This document shows, in pieces, positions 7,347 through 17,516 of a DNA stretch of 64,000 bases. Source of the DNA: Enterobacter soli ATCC BAA-2102 (GTDB lineage: Bacteria; Pseudomonadota; Gammaproteobacteria; Enterobacterales; Enterobacteriaceae); the NCBI RefSeq assembly GCF_001654845.1, contig NZ_LXES01000018.1, positions 38,247 through 102,246 on the forward strand, given 5' to 3'. Positions within the stretch are counted from its first letter, which is position 1, and every line of letters starts with the position of its first letter. Position numbers and translations under genes: made by a program. Below the pieces are notes generated by a model, which saw only the letters and a list, made by a program, of their open reading frames with translations, did not search any database and had not been told where the DNA came from.

Positions 7347-9035
7347 ATGGCAATTTCGGGCACAACATCCACCAAGACGCGTTTCACCGGCGCGCAGCTG
7401 ATCGTTCATTTACTGGAACGACAGGGCATCACCACGGTTGCGGGTATCCCTGGCGGGACAGTGCTGCCGCTGTATGATGCGTTAAGCCAAAGCACGCAGA
7501 TCCGTCACGTACTGGCACGCCACGAGCAGGGCGCAGGTTTTATCGCCCAGGGCATGGCGCGTACGCAGGGTAAACCGGCGGTCTGTATGGCCTGTAGTGG
7601 GCCGGGCGCGACCAACCTGGTGACCGCTATCGCCGATGCGCGCCTCGACTCCATTCCCCTGATCTGCATTACCGGCCAGGTGCCGTCGTCGATGATTGGT
7701 ACGGATGCGTTCCAGGAAGTGGACACCTACGGCATCTCTATCCCCATCACCAAACATAACTATTTAGTTCGCGATATCGCCGAACTTCCACAGGTTATCA
7801 GCGATGCGTTCCGCATTGCCCAGTCTGGCCGTCCGGGCCCGGTGTGGATAGACATTCCTAAGGATGTGCAAACCGCAGAAATCGACATCGACGTGCTGCC
7901 TGAGCCGGGCGGCCGTGCCCCTGCGCCAGAATTCAGTGCTGACAGCGTGCGTGATGCTGCGGCGATGATTAACGCTGCCAAACGCCCGGTGCTCTATCTG
8001 GGTGGCGGGGCGATCAACGCCTCAGAAGAGGTGCGCCAGTTCGCTGAAAAAGCCAACCTGCCCACCACCATGACCCTGATGGCGCTCGGCATGTTGCCAA
8101 AAGCGCACCCGCTGTCACTGGGGATGCTGGGAATGCACGGCGCGCGTAGCACCAACTATATCCTGCAAGAGTCTGATTTACTGATTGTTCTGGGTGCGCG
8201 TTTTGATGACCGGGCGATTGGTAAAACCGAACAGTTCTGCCCGAACGCCAAAATCATTCACGTGGATATCGACCGCGCTGAGCTTGGCAAAATCAAACAG
8301 CCGCATGTCGCGATTCAGGGTGATGTTGCCGAGGTACTGTCACAGCTGATCCCACAAACCGACGCGACAGGCCGTGAAGACTGGCGTCAGCTGGTGGCAG
8401 ACCTGCAAAAAGAGTTCCCGGGCGCCATCCCGACCGAAGGCGACCCGCTCAGCCACTACGGGCTGATTAACGCCGTTGCTGCCTGCGTGGACGACAGCGC
8501 CATCATTACCACCGACGTGGGCCAGCATCAGATGTGGACTGCCCAGGCGTATCCGCTGAACCGTCCGCGCCAGTGGCTGACCTCCGGCGGCCTGGGCACC
8601 ATGGGCTTTGGCCTGCCTGCGGCGGTAGGTGCGGCGCTGGCTAACCCGGATCGCAAGGTTATCTGCTTCTCCGGCGACGGCAGCCTGATGATGAACATTC
8701 AGGAAATGGCGACCGCGGCCGAAAACCAGTTAGACGTGAAAATCATTCTGATGAACAACGAAGCGCTGGGGCTTGTGCATCAGCAGCAGAGTCTGTTCTA
8801 CAAGCAGGGCGTGTTTGCCGCGACCTACCCTGGTATGATCAACTTTATGCAGATTGCCGCCGGTTTTGGCCTGCATACCTGCGATCTGAACGCAGAAGAA
8901 GACGCGCACGCGGCGTTGCAGGAAGCGATTTCTCGCCCGGGCCCGGCGCTGATCCACGTGCGTATCGACGCGCAACAAAAAGTGTATCCGATGGTGCCGC
9001 CGGGTGCGGCAAATACTGAGATGGTGGGGGAATAA
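7347..9035 (+). CDS. ilvB: Acetolactate synthase I large subunit IlvB
   Basis: At 562 aa, this is the normal length for the valine-sensitive AHAS I catalytic subunit. It has the N-terminal TPP pyrimidine-binding domain (GIPGGTVLPLYDAL, RHEQGAGFIAQGMAR), the central FAD-binding domain, and the C-terminal TPP domain with the GDGSLMMN...NN metal/pyrophosphate motif. It condenses two pyruvates to acetolactate, or pyruvate and 2-ketobutyrate to acetohydroxybutyrate, in valine, leucine and isoleucine synthesis. The ATG at 7347 follows a GGACTGGAG ribosome site. It is followed after 3 bp by ilvN. Confidence 0.97.
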   Translation: MAISGTTSTKTRFTGAQLIVHLLERQGITTVAGIPGGTVLPLYDALSQSTQIRHVLARHEQGAGFIAQGMARTQGKPAVCMACSGPGATNLVTAIADARLDSIPLICITGQVPSSMIGTDAFQEVDTYGISIPITKHNYLVRDIAELPQVISDAFRIAQSGRPGPVWIDIPKDVQTAEIDIDVLPEPGGRAPAPEFSADSVRDAAAMINAAKRPVLYLGGGAINASEEVRQFAEKANLPTTMTLMALGMLPKAHPLSLGMLGMHGARSTNYILQESDLLIVLGARFDDRAIGKTEQFCPNAKIIHVDIDRAELGKIKQPHVAIQGDVAEVLSQLIPQTDATGREDWRQLVADLQKEFPGAIPTEGDPLSHYGLINAVAACVDDSAIITTDVGQHQMWTAQAYPLNRPRQWLTSGGLGTMGFGLPAAVGAALANPDRKVICFSGDGSLMMNIQEMATAAENQLDVKIILMNNEALGLVHQQQSLFYKQGVFAATYPGMINFMQIAAGFGLHTCDLNAEEDAHAALQEAISRPGPALIHVRIDAQQKVYPMVPPGAANTEMVGE

Positions 9036-9038
9036 ACC

Positions 9039-9326
9039 ATGCAGAAACAACATGATAACGTCATTCTGGAACTCACCGTCCGTAACCACCCTGGCGTTAT
9101 GACGCACGTTTGCGGGCTGTTTGCCCGCCGCGCGTTTAACGTAGAAGGCATCCTCTGTCTGCCGATTCAGGGCAGTGAACACAGCCGCATCTGGCTGCTT
9201 GTTAACGACGATCAACGTCTGGAACAGATGATGGCGCAGATCGATAAACTGGAAGATGTGACCAAAGTGGCGCGCAACCAGTCCGATCCCACCATGTTTA
9301 ACAAAATTGCGGTGTTCTTCGAATAA
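9039..9326 (+). CDS. ilvN: Acetolactate synthase I small (regulatory) subunit IlvN
   Basis: This 95-aa ACT-domain protein begins [21 protein letters not shown], with the [20 protein letters not shown] segment that forms the valine-binding ACT interface. Length is one residue shorter than the E. coli protein as I remember it. It binds IlvB, raises its activity and gives feedback inhibition by valine. Only 3 bp separate it from ilvB; a strong terminator follows. Confidence 0.96.
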   Translation: MQKQHDNVILELTVRNHPGVMTHVCGLFARRAFNVEGILCLPIQGSEHSRIWLLVNDDQRLEQMMAQIDKLEDVTKVARNQSDPTMFNKIAVFFE

Positions 9327-9348
9327 ATCGCTCATTGCTTGAACACCC

Positions 9349-9381
9349 ACGCGCTTATCGTTAAGGTAAGCGCGTTTTTTT
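9349..9381 (+). terminator. Terminator of ivbL-ilvBN
   Basis: ACGCGCTTA (9349-9357) pairs with TAAGCGCGT (9367-9375), followed by a run of seven Ts. It lies 22 bp beyond ilvN and just ahead of uhpA. Confidence 0.88.
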
Positions 9382-9403
9382 ATCCGCCCGCCAGGAACGC
9401 GCC

Positions 9404-9997
9404 ATGACCACCATCGCCCTTATCGACGACCACCTGATCGTCCGCTCCGGATTTGCCCAGCTTTTGAGCCTCGAACCTGATTTTCAGGTGGTGGCTGAGT
9501 TCGGTTCTGGCCGCGAGGCGTTGGCCGGTCTGCCCGGACGCGGGGTCCAGGTCTGTATCTGCGATATCTCAATGCCGGATCTCTCCGGGCTGGAGCTGTT
9601 AACCCAGTTGCCGAAAGGGATGTCGACCATCATGCTCTCGGTACACGACAGCCCGGCGCTGGTGGAACAGGCGCTTAACGCGGGAGCGCGTGGATTCCTT
9701 TCCAAACGCTGTAGCCCGGATGAACTGATTGCCGCCGTACGCACCGTGTCGACGGGGGGCTGTTACCTTACGCCGGATATTGCCATCAAGCTGGCGGCAG
9801 GACGCCAGGATCCGCTGACCCGACGCGAACGCCAGGTGGCGGAAAAACTCGCGCAGGGGATGGCGGTCAAAGAGATCGCCGCCGAACTGGGGTTGTCACC
9901 CAAAACCGTTCACGTTCACCGCGCCAACCTGATGGAAAAACTCGGTGTCAGCAATGATGTCGAGCTGGCGCGCCGCATGTTTGATACCTGGCAATGA
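9404..9997 (+). CDS. uhpA: Response regulator UhpA
   Basis: This 197-aa NarL/FixJ-type regulator has a receiver domain (residues 1-120) with acidic pocket IDDH, phosphoacceptor Asp54 in [10 protein letters not shown] and a conserved lysine in FLSKRC. A LuxR-type helix-turn-helix follows at about 135-190 ([19 protein letters not shown], then [16 protein letters not shown]). Phosphorylated UhpA activates uhpT. The gene opens uhpABC, and its last 4 bases overlap the uhpB start (ATGA). Confidence 0.96.
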   Translation: MTTIALIDDHLIVRSGFAQLLSLEPDFQVVAEFGSGREALAGLPGRGVQVCICDISMPDLSGLELLTQLPKGMSTIMLSVHDSPALVEQALNAGARGFLSKRCSPDELIAAVRTVSTGGCYLTPDIAIKLAAGRQDPLTRRERQVAEKLAQGMAVKEIAAELGLSPKTVHVHRANLMEKLGVSNDVELARRMFDTWQ

Positions 9998-11493
9998 GTC
10001 CCGTTTTCTCGCGGCTGATTGCCGTCATCGCCAGCTTTTTTATCTTCTCTGCCGCCTGGTTTTGCCTGTGGAGCATCAGCCTGCATCTGGTTGAACGCCC
10101 GGAACTGGCGGTGCTGCTGTTCCCGTTTGGCCTGCGTCTGGGATTGATGCTGCAATGCCCGCGTGGCTACTGGCCGGTGCTGCTCGGCGCCGAGTGGCTG
10201 ATGCTGGTGTGGCTGGCGCAGGAAGTGTCTCTGGCGCATCTGCCATTATTGATGACCGGAAGCCTGCTTACGCTTCTCCCGGTTGCGCTTATCTCCCGCT
10301 ACCGACACCAGCGGGACTGGCGCACGCTGCTGCGTCAGGGGGCGGCGCTGATTGCTGCCGCGCTGCTCCAGTCCCTGCCGTGGGTGGGTGAAAAAGAGAT
10401 GCTCAACGCGCTGCTGCTCACCCTCACCGGCGGCCTGACGCTCGCGCCAACCTGCCTGGTTATCTGGCATTACCTCACCAGCACCGTCTGGCAGCCGCTC
10501 GGCCCGGGGCTGGTGTCTCAGCCGGTAAACTGGCGTGCGCGGCATCTCATCTGGTATCTGCTGTTGTTCGTGGTGAGCCTGTGGTTGCAGCTTGGCCTGC
10601 CTGCGGAGCTTTCACGCTTTACACCGTTTTGTCTGGCGCTGCCGATCATTGCGCTTGCCTGGCATTACGGCTGGCAGGGGGCGCTGATCGCCACGCTGAT
10701 GAACGCCATTGCGCTGATTGCCAGCCAGACCTGGCACGATCATCCGGTAGATTTACTCCTTTCTCTGCTGGCGCAAAGCCTGACCGGGCTGCTGCTCGGG
10801 GCGGGCATTCAGCGCCTGCGTGAGCTGAACCAGTCGTTGCAAACCGAGCTGGCGCGCAACCGTCGTCTGGCAGAACGCCTGCTGGAAACCGAAGAGTCAG
10901 TGCGCCAGGAGGTGGCGCGTGAGCTGCACGACGACATCGGCCAGACCATCACCGCCATCCGCACCCAGGCGGGTATTGTTCAGCGCCTGGCGGCAGAAAA
11001 CACAGGCGTGAAGCAGGGCGGGGCACATATCGAACAGCTTTCTCTCGGCGTGTATGATTCGGTGCGTCGCCTGCTGGGGCGGCTGCGTCCACGCCAGCTG
11101 GACGACCTTTCCCTTGAGCAGGCGGTGCGTTCCCTGATGCGCGAGATGGAGCTGGAAAGCCGCGGGATTGTCAGCCATCTTGAGTGGCACATTGATGAAC
11201 CGGGGCTGAGTGAAGGCCAGCGCGTCACGCTGTTTCGCGTCTGCCAGGAAGGGCTGAATAATATCGTTAAGCACGCCAGCGCCAGCGCGGTAACCCTACA
11301 GGGCTGGCAGCAGGACGAACGCCTGATGCTGGTAATTGAAGACGATGGCTGCGGTTTGCCTCCGGGTTCAGGTCAGCAGGGTTTTGGCCTGGCGGGAATG
11401 CGCGAACGCGTAACGGCCCTCGGCGGTACATTGACCATCTCCTGCACCCACGGCACCCGCGTTAGCGTCAGCTTGCCGCTACGTTACGCTTAA
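9994..11493 (+). CDS. uhpB: Sensor histidine kinase UhpB
   Basis: This 499-aa protein has about eight N-terminal membrane segments (MASE1-like, residues 1-275), a short coiled linker, then a HisKA_3 dimerisation domain with the phosphorylated histidine in [12 protein letters not shown] (His312) and a C-terminal HATPase with N, G1 (EDDGCG) and G2 ([11 protein letters not shown]) boxes. UhpB works with the membrane receptor UhpC: external glucose-6-phosphate sensed by UhpC triggers phosphotransfer to UhpA. It overlaps uhpA by 4 bp and precedes uhpC by 9 bp. Confidence 0.95.
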   Translation: MSPVFSRLIAVIASFFIFSAAWFCLWSISLHLVERPELAVLLFPFGLRLGLMLQCPRGYWPVLLGAEWLMLVWLAQEVSLAHLPLLMTGSLLTLLPVALISRYRHQRDWRTLLRQGAALIAAALLQSLPWVGEKEMLNALLLTLTGGLTLAPTCLVIWHYLTSTVWQPLGPGLVSQPVNWRARHLIWYLLLFVVSLWLQLGLPAELSRFTPFCLALPIIALAWHYGWQGALIATLMNAIALIASQTWHDHPVDLLLSLLAQSLTGLLLGAGIQRLRELNQSLQTELARNRRLAERLLETEESVRQEVARELHDDIGQTITAIRTQAGIVQRLAAENTGVKQGGAHIEQLSLGVYDSVRRLLGRLRPRQLDDLSLEQAVRSLMREMELESRGIVSHLEWHIDEPGLSEGQRVTLFRVCQEGLNNIVKHASASAVTLQGWQQDERLMLVIEDDGCGLPPGSGQQGFGLAGMRERVTALGGTLTISCTHGTRVSVSLPLRYA

Positions 11494-11502
11494 GGACTCT
11501 CC

Positions 11503-12822
11503 ATGTTTAAAACGCCTGCCAACGCCGCTCCGGTAAGCGATAAAGCGGAAATCGACGCCCGCTACCGCTACTGGCGACGCCATATCCTGGCAACCATCTG
11601 GCTCGGCTACGCGCTGTTCTACTTCACCCGCAAAAGTTTTAACGCCGCAGCCCCCGAAATCCTGGCCAGCGGCGTGATGGTACGCACCGATATCGGCCTG
11701 CTGGCGACGCTGTTTTACATCACCTACGGCCTGTCGAAGTTCTTCTCCGGTATCGTCAGCGACCACTCTAACGCCCGCTATTTTATGGGCTTCGGGCTGA
11801 TTGCCACCGGGGTGGTGAATATTCTGTTTGGTTTTTCCACCTCGTTGTGGGCCTTCGCGCTGCTGTGGGCGCTGAACGCCTTTTTCCAGGGCTGGGGCGC
11901 GCCGGTCTGCGCCCGCCTGCTCACCACCTGGTATTCACGCAACGAACGTGGCGGCTGGTGGGCAATCTGGAATACCGCGCATAACGTTGGCGGCGCGCTG
12001 ATCCCGATCGTGGTGGGTGCCGCGGCACTGCACTACGGCTGGCGGGCAGGAATGATGATTGCGGGCGGCCTGGCAATACTTGCCGGGGTGTTCCTGTGCT
12101 GGCGCTTGCGCGACCGGCCGCAGACCGTGGGGCTGCCGGCGGTGGGCGACTGGCGGCACGACGAAATGGAAATTGCCCAACAGCAGGAAGGTGCGGGGCT
12201 GACCCGCAAAGAGATCCTCACCAAATACGTGCTGAAAAACCCGTACATCTGGCTGCTGTCGCTGTGTTACGTGCTGGTCTACGTGGTGCGTGCGGCGATC
12301 AACGACTGGGGTAACCTGTACATGTCCGAGACGCTCGGCGTGGATCTGGTGACGGCTAACTCGGCGGTGACCATGTTCGAGCTGGGCGGGTTTATTGGCG
12401 CGCTGGTGGCGGGCTGGGGGTCGGACAAGCTGTTTAACGGTAACCGTGGCCCGATGAACCTGATTTTCGCCGCCGGGATATTGCTCTCGGTGGGCTCGCT
12501 GTGGCTGATGCCATTTGCCAGCTACGTGATGCAGGCCGCGTGCTTCTTCACCACCGGTTTCTTCGTGTTTGGCCCGCAGATGCTGATCGGTATGGCCGCG
12601 GCGGAGTGCTCGCACAAAGAGGCGGCAGGCGCGGCGACGGGCTTTGTCGGGCTGTTTGCCTATCTTGGCGCGTCGCTTTCCGGCTGGCCGCTGGCGCGGG
12701 TCATCGACATCTGGCACTGGAGCGGGTTTTTTGCGGTGATCGCTATCGCTGCGGGGATTTCCGCCCTGCTGTTGCTGCCATTTTTAAACGCTCAGGCCCC
12801 ACGCGAAACCAGTGTGATGTGA
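11503..12822 (+). CDS. uhpC: MFS-type sugar-phosphate sensor UhpC
   Basis: This 439-aa, 12-TM member of the organophosphate:phosphate antiporter family is very similar in layout to UhpT downstream (FYFTRKSFNAAAPEI, GLSKFFSGIVSDHSN, NERGGWWAIWNTAHNVGGAL). In E. coli UhpC acts as the glucose-6-phosphate receptor that turns on UhpB rather than as the main transporter. Gene order and 9-bp spacing to uhpB support that role. No terminator is seen between it and uhpT, which has its own promoter region. Confidence 0.94.
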   Translation: MFKTPANAAPVSDKAEIDARYRYWRRHILATIWLGYALFYFTRKSFNAAAPEILASGVMVRTDIGLLATLFYITYGLSKFFSGIVSDHSNARYFMGFGLIATGVVNILFGFSTSLWAFALLWALNAFFQGWGAPVCARLLTTWYSRNERGGWWAIWNTAHNVGGALIPIVVGAAALHYGWRAGMMIAGGLAILAGVFLCWRLRDRPQTVGLPAVGDWRHDEMEIAQQQEGAGLTRKEILTKYVLKNPYIWLLSLCYVLVYVVRAAINDWGNLYMSETLGVDLVTANSAVTMFELGGFIGALVAGWGSDKLFNGNRGPMNLIFAAGILLSVGSLWLMPFASYVMQAACFFTTGFFVFGPQMLIGMAAAECSHKEAAGAATGFVGLFAYLGASLSGWPLARVIDIWHWSGFFAVIAIAAGISALLLLPFLNAQAPRETSVM

Positions 12823-12964
12823 TGCGCCTCACCTTTTCGCCCCGAGTGGGGCAAAACTAGGAAATTTTCCCGGTTTCACCTGGACGCTGTCTCAGGCGTC
12901 TCTCCCGGCTGATTTTTACAATGCCTGCCATTCGCAGGTATAAAAATCAGCTCAGGAGCAAACC
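12823..12964 (+). promoter_or_regulatory. uhpT control region
   Basis: This 142-bp gap is where UhpA is expected to act. A TACAAT -10 is at 12917-12922. An 11-bp perfect inverted repeat (GCTGATTTTTA at 12908-12918, TAAAAATCAGC at 12941-12951) encloses a smaller one (CCTGC...GCAGG, 12924-12938), the inner arms lying just after the -10. CACCTGGACGC and TCTCAGGCGTC upstream are candidate UhpA half-sites, offered only by position. Confidence 0.6.
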
Positions 12965-14362
12965 ATGCTGGCCTTCTTAAACCAGGTACGTAAGCCGACC
13001 CTGGATCTGCCGCTCGATGTGCGGCGTAAAATGTGGTTCAAACCCTTCATGCAGTCCTACCTGGTGGTCTTTATTGGCTACCTGACCATGTACCTGATCC
13101 GCAAGAACTTTAACATCGCGCAGAACGACATGATCTCGACCTACGGGCTGAGCATGACGCAGCTGGGGATGATTGGCCTGGGCTTCTCCATCACCTACGG
13201 CGTGGGTAAAACGCTGGTTTCCTATTACGCCGACGGCAAAAATACCAAGCAGTTCCTGCCGTTTATGCTGATCCTCTCCGCCATCTGTATGCTCGGCTTT
13301 AGCGCCAGCATGGGCGCGGGCTCGGTCAGCTTGTTCCTGATGATTGCCTTCTACGCCCTGAGCGGTTTCTTCCAGAGTACCGGCGGGTCTTGCAGCTATT
13401 CCACCATCACCAAATGGACGCCGCGCCGTAAGCGTGGGTCGTATCTTGGCATGTGGAACATCTCCCACAACCTCGGTGGTGCGGGTGCGGCTGGCGTGGC
13501 GCTGTTCGGTGCTAACTATCTGTTCGATGGCCACGTGATCGGTATGTTTATCTTCCCGTCGATTATCGCCCTGATCGTTGGTTTTATCGGCCTGCGCTTT
13601 GGCAGCGACTCCCCGGAATCTTACGGTCTGGGCAAAGCTGAAGAGCTGTTTGGCGAGGAGATCAGCGAAGAGGACAAAGAAACCGAAGAAAACGAGATGA
13701 CCAAATGGCAGATCTTTGTTGAGTACGTGCTGAAAAACAAAGTGATCTGGCTGTTATGTTTCTCGAACATCTTTCTGTACGTGGTGCGTATCGGTATCGA
13801 CCAGTGGTCTACCGTGTATGCCTTCCAGGAGCTGAAGCTGTCCAAAGAAGTCGCGATCCAGGGCTTTACCCTGTTTGAAGTGGGCGCGCTGGTCGGCACG
13901 CTGCTGTGGGGCTGGCTTTCTGACCTTGCCAACGGACGTCGTGCGCTGGTGGCCTGTGTGGCGCTGGCCCTGATCATCGCGACCCTCGGTGTTTATCAAC
14001 ATGCCAGCAATCAGTACGTTTACCTCGCATCGCTGTTCGCGCTGGGTTTCCTGGTGTTTGGCCCGCAGCTGCTGATCGGCGTAGCCGCCGTTGGTTTCGT
14101 ACCGAAAAAAGCGATCGGCGCTGCCGATGGGATTAAGGGCACCTTCGCGTATCTGATTGGTGACAGCTTCGCCAAGCTCGGTCTGGGGATGATCGCTGAC
14201 GGCACGCCGATTTTCGGCCTCACCGGCTGGGCTGGCACCTTCGCCGCGCTGGATGCCGCAGCCATCGGCTGTATCGTCCTGATGGCAATGGTCGCGGTGC
14301 TGGAAGAACGTAAAATTCGCCGCGAAAACCGCGCGCAGAAGCAGAAATTGAAAGCAGCCTGA
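12965..14362 (+). CDS. uhpT: Hexose-6-phosphate:phosphate antiporter UhpT
   Basis: This 465-aa, 12-TM major facilitator protein is 2 residues longer than I recall for E. coli UhpT. Signature regions include [32 protein letters not shown] and [19 protein letters not shown]. It exchanges external hexose-6-phosphates for inorganic phosphate across the inner membrane and is also the main entry route for fosfomycin. Its start is supported by CAGGAG 8 bp upstream. Expression should depend on UhpA and on external glucose-6-phosphate. Confidence 0.96.
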   Translation: MLAFLNQVRKPTLDLPLDVRRKMWFKPFMQSYLVVFIGYLTMYLIRKNFNIAQNDMISTYGLSMTQLGMIGLGFSITYGVGKTLVSYYADGKNTKQFLPFMLILSAICMLGFSASMGAGSVSLFLMIAFYALSGFFQSTGGSCSYSTITKWTPRRKRGSYLGMWNISHNLGGAGAAGVALFGANYLFDGHVIGMFIFPSIIALIVGFIGLRFGSDSPESYGLGKAEELFGEEISEEDKETEENEMTKWQIFVEYVLKNKVIWLLCFSNIFLYVVRIGIDQWSTVYAFQELKLSKEVAIQGFTLFEVGALVGTLLWGWLSDLANGRRALVACVALALIIATLGVYQHASNQYVYLASLFALGFLVFGPQLLIGVAAVGFVPKKAIGAADGIKGTFAYLIGDSFAKLGLGMIADGTPIFGLTGWAGTFAALDAAAIGCIVLMAMVAVLEERKIRRENRAQKQKLKAA

Positions 14363-14380
14363 GTGTGCAGGTAACTTTTT

Positions 14381-14407
14381 GCCCGGCGTGATGCCGGGCT
14401 TTTTTTA
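14381..14407 (+). terminator. Terminator of uhpT
   Basis: GCCCGGC (14381-14387) pairs with GCCGGGC (14393-14399), followed by eight Ts. It lies 18 bp past the uhpT stop and close to the end of the convergent MBL gene. Confidence 0.85.
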
Positions 14408-14423
14408 TTCACATAGTTATGTT

Positions 14424-15224
14424 CTAACCAAGAACATAAACATCCCCTGTGGATGGAGTGATTGCTTCCGGCAACCATAAATTGCCCCATTTCCCTGTAC
14501 AATGGCAGCCCATTATTTTATCGGGTTTCAGGTCGTGCAAAAACTGCCTGATAGCCCAGAGCTTCCGGGGTGAGGCGCTACGCAGGTGAAAACCACCGAA
14601 CAGAGCGTGAACATGATTAATGCCGGTTATTCTCTGGCAGTGACGCACAATATCATTCAGCCCTCGATGCCCACAGCCGATAAAAATAACCAACCCACGG
14701 TCAGATTTATAGATTAAAACCCCTTCGTCTTTTACATAATCCACTGTCGTATTTTTACCACCGATAACACCGTATGCGTGTGGCCTGGCTACTGGGATCT
14801 CGCCTGACCACATAAAACGTTCTCCAATTCGAAGCGGAGTGCTGCTGTATTCCATGTGATAACGGGAATAGTCATTATTCAGAGACAATTTTTTTATTCT
14901 GACGGTATACCCTGAAAACCTTATTGCCGAGTAGCGCTCGCTGGTCACGAGGGGGTGACATACGATCCGACATTTTTCAGGCAGCCACGGAACACCACCA
15001 CAGTGGTCATAGTGGCCGTGAGAAAGCACGGCTGCGGTCAGGTTGGTTAAATCGATCCCCATCAGCGCTGCGTTATGGCAGAAACTATCATCAGGTCCGG
15101 TATCAAATAAAATGGAATCATTTTCATCCTGTATAAACAGGCTCAGCCCTGCTTTAGCGTGCAGTAATTTTTTAGCGCTGTAGCTAAGACGATTTTCCAG
15201 CAGGACGCTGATAGTTATGGACAT
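14424..15224 (-). CDS. MBL-fold metallo-hydrolase
   Basis: This 266-aa protein has the metallo-beta-lactamase motif SHGHYDHCGG (His69, His71, Asp73, His74), an earlier FDTGPDDSF strand, and later metal ligands in GCGHRGLND and GGFHL. The layout resembles the dihydropterin/RFAP-synthase-like branch of the superfamily that is common in bacteria and archaea. A phosphoribosyl or related substrate is possible but not shown. It converges on uhpT and its base composition is a little lower in GC than its neighbours, which hints at acquisition. Confidence 0.75.
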   Translation of the reverse strand: MSITISVLLENRLSYSAKKLLHAKAGLSLFIQDENDSILFDTGPDDSFCHNAALMGIDLTNLTAAVLSHGHYDHCGGVPWLPEKCRIVCHPLVTSERYSAIRFSGYTVRIKKLSLNNDYSRYHMEYSSTPLRIGERFMWSGEIPVARPHAYGVIGGKNTTVDYVKDEGVLIYKSDRGLVIFIGCGHRGLNDIVRHCQRITGINHVHALFGGFHLRSASPRKLWAIRQFLHDLKPDKIMGCHCTGKWGNLWLPEAITPSTGDVYVLG

Positions 15225-15373
15225 ATTCGCTCCTTCCCTGACATGAATATTCGCGATCGGCGGGCATGATTTTCATCGACAATACACCATTGATATGCGG
15301 CTTTCCGCCTTGCGCCTCAACGTTCAGACATATGGATGATCCTGGGTATTCCCATGTGGTACGGGTGGTTGGT

Positions 15374-16276
15374 TTACGCCCGCCCGCTGGTCTCCAGCAA
15401 CAACTCCCTCAGCCACACCTGCGCCGGGTTTCGGTGCGTGCGTGCGTGCCAGGCCATGCTTTTGGTAAACCCTTGCACCGGAACCGGCGTGTCACACACA
15501 AACATATCCGCCCGGTTTTCGGCCATGCGCTGTGGCACGACGGCGATCATATCGCTGATGGCCAGCACCTCCGGCAGCACCAAAAAGCTGCTCACCGATA
15601 ATCCCACGCGTCGCTCGCGCCCGGCCTTTGCCAGCGCATCGTCGGTCACACCGTGGAAGCTTTCGCCCTCGTAAGACACCAGCACATGCTCCAGAGTACA
15701 AAAGCGCTCAAGTGAAAGCGGTTTGCCTGCATCCGGGTGATCGGCACGCATCATGCAGACGTACCGTTCATCATAAAGCGCGCGGCTGTGGAGCTCATCC
15801 GGTGTGGTGTGCGGCGTCAGCAGGGCGAGGTCGATTTTCCCCTGCTCAAGCTGGGTGACGAGTCGATCTGGCTCTACCGGCACCACGCGCACGCGGATGT
15901 AAGGGGCTTGCACCTTCAGGGCGGCGATAAACGGCACGATCACCGCGCGCAACGCGTAATCCGTGGCGGCGAGGGTAAAGGTCTGTCTGGCGATGAGCGG
16001 ATCAAAGTCGATAGGCTGCAACAGCACATCGATATCCGCCAGAATGCGCTTGATAGGCGCGGCCAGCGCTTCCGCACGGATGGTTGGCACAATGCCGTGT
16101 GGGGCGCGGATAAACAACGGGTCGTCGAAGTAATCCCGCAGGCGGTTCAGCATCCCGCTCACCGCAGGCTGTGTAAGGGCAAGACGCGCTGCGGCGCGGG
16201 TGACGCTGCGTTCGTCCAGCAGGGCATCCAGCGTTTTCAACAGGTTGAGATCCAGGGTGCGCAGATCCGCTTTCAT
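15374..16276 (-). CDS. LysR-family transcriptional regulator
   Basis: This 300-aa protein has an N-terminal winged HTH (LDLNLLKTLDALLDERSVTRAAARLALTQPAVSGMLNRLRDYF, residues 8-52 or so) followed by a periplasmic-binding-protein-like effector domain. The start MKADLRTLDLNLL is typical of the NodD/YidZ-like group. It reads away from yicN, with a 100-bp gap between them. No catabolic gene lies next to it, so its target is unknown. Confidence 0.88.
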   Translation of the reverse strand: MKADLRTLDLNLLKTLDALLDERSVTRAAARLALTQPAVSGMLNRLRDYFDDPLFIRAPHGIVPTIRAEALAAPIKRILADIDVLLQPIDFDPLIARQTFTLAATDYALRAVIVPFIAALKVQAPYIRVRVVPVEPDRLVTQLEQGKIDLALLTPHTTPDELHSRALYDERYVCMMRADHPDAGKPLSLERFCTLEHVLVSYEGESFHGVTDDALAKAGRERRVGLSVSSFLVLPEVLAISDMIAVVPQRMAENRADMFVCDTPVPVQGFTKSMAWHARTHRNPAQVWLRELLLETSGRA

Positions 16277-16375
16277 GAGGTTATTCCACCTTTTTTCAGT
16301 TCACTATTATGGCGCTGCCTGCTGTTGACGCTGCGCGTTTCCCGATATGATGAGCGGCTAATTTAAGGAGAACGC

Positions 16376-16828
16376 ATGGTCTGGATAATGCTGGCAACCC
16401 TCGTGGTGGTGTTCGTGGTCGGATTTCGGATCCTGACCTCTGATTCCCGCCGCGCGATCAAACGATTAAGCGAGCGTCTGGGTATCACTCTGGTGCCGGT
16501 AGAATCGATGATCGATCAGTTTGGTAAAACGCCCGGCAATGAGTTTATCCGCTACCTTGAGCGCCCGGACGAAGCGCATCTGCAAAACGCGGCGCAGGTG
16601 CTGCTGATCTGGCAGGTCTGTATCGTCAACGGCAGCGAAGAGAACCTGCATACCTGGCATCGGCTGCTGCGTAAAGCCCGTCTTGCCGCGCCAATCACCG
16701 ATGCGCAAATCCGCCTCGCGCTGGGCTTTATGCGCGAGATGGAGCCAGATCCGCAGGAACTTAATGCCTTCCAGCTGCGTTATAACCAGCTTTTCTTGCC
16801 GCAAGAGGGCGTGTTTTACCTGCACTGA
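16376..16828 (+). CDS. yicN: DUF1198 family protein YicN
   Basis: This 150-aa protein has one N-terminal hydrophobic anchor (MVWIMLATLVVVFVVGFRIL) and a helical cytoplasmic part (RRAIKRLSERLGI, AAQVLLIWQVCIVNGSEENL). Length and sequence match E. coli YicN, which lies beside nepI. Function is unknown. Confidence 0.85.
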   Translation: MVWIMLATLVVVFVVGFRILTSDSRRAIKRLSERLGITLVPVESMIDQFGKTPGNEFIRYLERPDEAHLQNAAQVLLIWQVCIVNGSEENLHTWHRLLRKARLAAPITDAQIRLALGFMREMEPDPQELNAFQLRYNQLFLPQEGVFYLH

Positions 16829-16925
16829 TATCACGAATCGTGATGAAGAGTATAAAACATCATCATTAGATTTATACCACCCGTGAGCGCAACATCACCT
16901 CATCAACAACATGACGAGGTGAACC

Positions 16926-17453
16926 ATGAAACAATCCGCGATTATTTGGCCGAACGACTATCTGCCAGGTACCACTGATAACTTTGCATCTAACGAAATC
17001 ATCGTTGCCGGGCTGAGCGCCAAAGAGATTTGGGTGCAGCTCAACGACACGGCCCTGTGGCCGGGCTACTACAGCAACGCTGAGGATATCCGTTTCCACG
17101 ACGGCAGCGGCCCTGAACTGAGTGCCAACGCCCGTTTCCGCTTCACCACCTTTGGCTTCCCGGTTGAAGCGCAGGTGACGGAATATGTGCCGCCGGTTGA
17201 CGGTGAAGCGGCGCGTATCGCCTGGCACGGCTGGGTGGAGGGCGAGGCGAACTCGCGTCTGGACGTGATCCACGCGTGGCTGTTTGAAGACCTGCCCGGT
17301 AACCGCGTGCGCATTCTGACTCAGGAGTCGCAGAAAGGTGTTCCGGCGCAGGAATTAGCACGCACCGTGCCGAACCCGATGATTAACGGACACCAGGAGT
17401 GGATCGTCGGGCTGGCGAATGCCGCGATGAAAGAAAAGTTGTCAAAACGTTAA
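16926..17453 (+). CDS. SRPBCC-family protein
   Basis: This 175-aa protein has the pattern of the SRPBCC/Bet v1-like fold: an early VQLNDTALWPGYYSNAEDI helix-loop, a central beta region (ARFRFTTFGFPVEAQVTEY, ARIAWHGWVEGE), and a long C-terminal helix (GHQEWIVGLANAAMKEKL). Such proteins bind hydrophobic ligands, and no catalytic residue can be assigned. It has a GACGAGGTG ribosome site and sits between yicN and nepI, probably transcribed alone. Confidence 0.75.
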   Translation: MKQSAIIWPNDYLPGTTDNFASNEIIVAGLSAKEIWVQLNDTALWPGYYSNAEDIRFHDGSGPELSANARFRFTTFGFPVEAQVTEYVPPVDGEAARIAWHGWVEGEANSRLDVIHAWLFEDLPGNRVRILTQESQKGVPAQELARTVPNPMINGHQEWIVGLANAAMKEKLSKR

Positions 17454-17516
17454 ATTCGTCACACTTTTGATGATAAACTGCGCAGCTTTTCCGCACATTT
17501 ATCTTCAGGTGACGCC

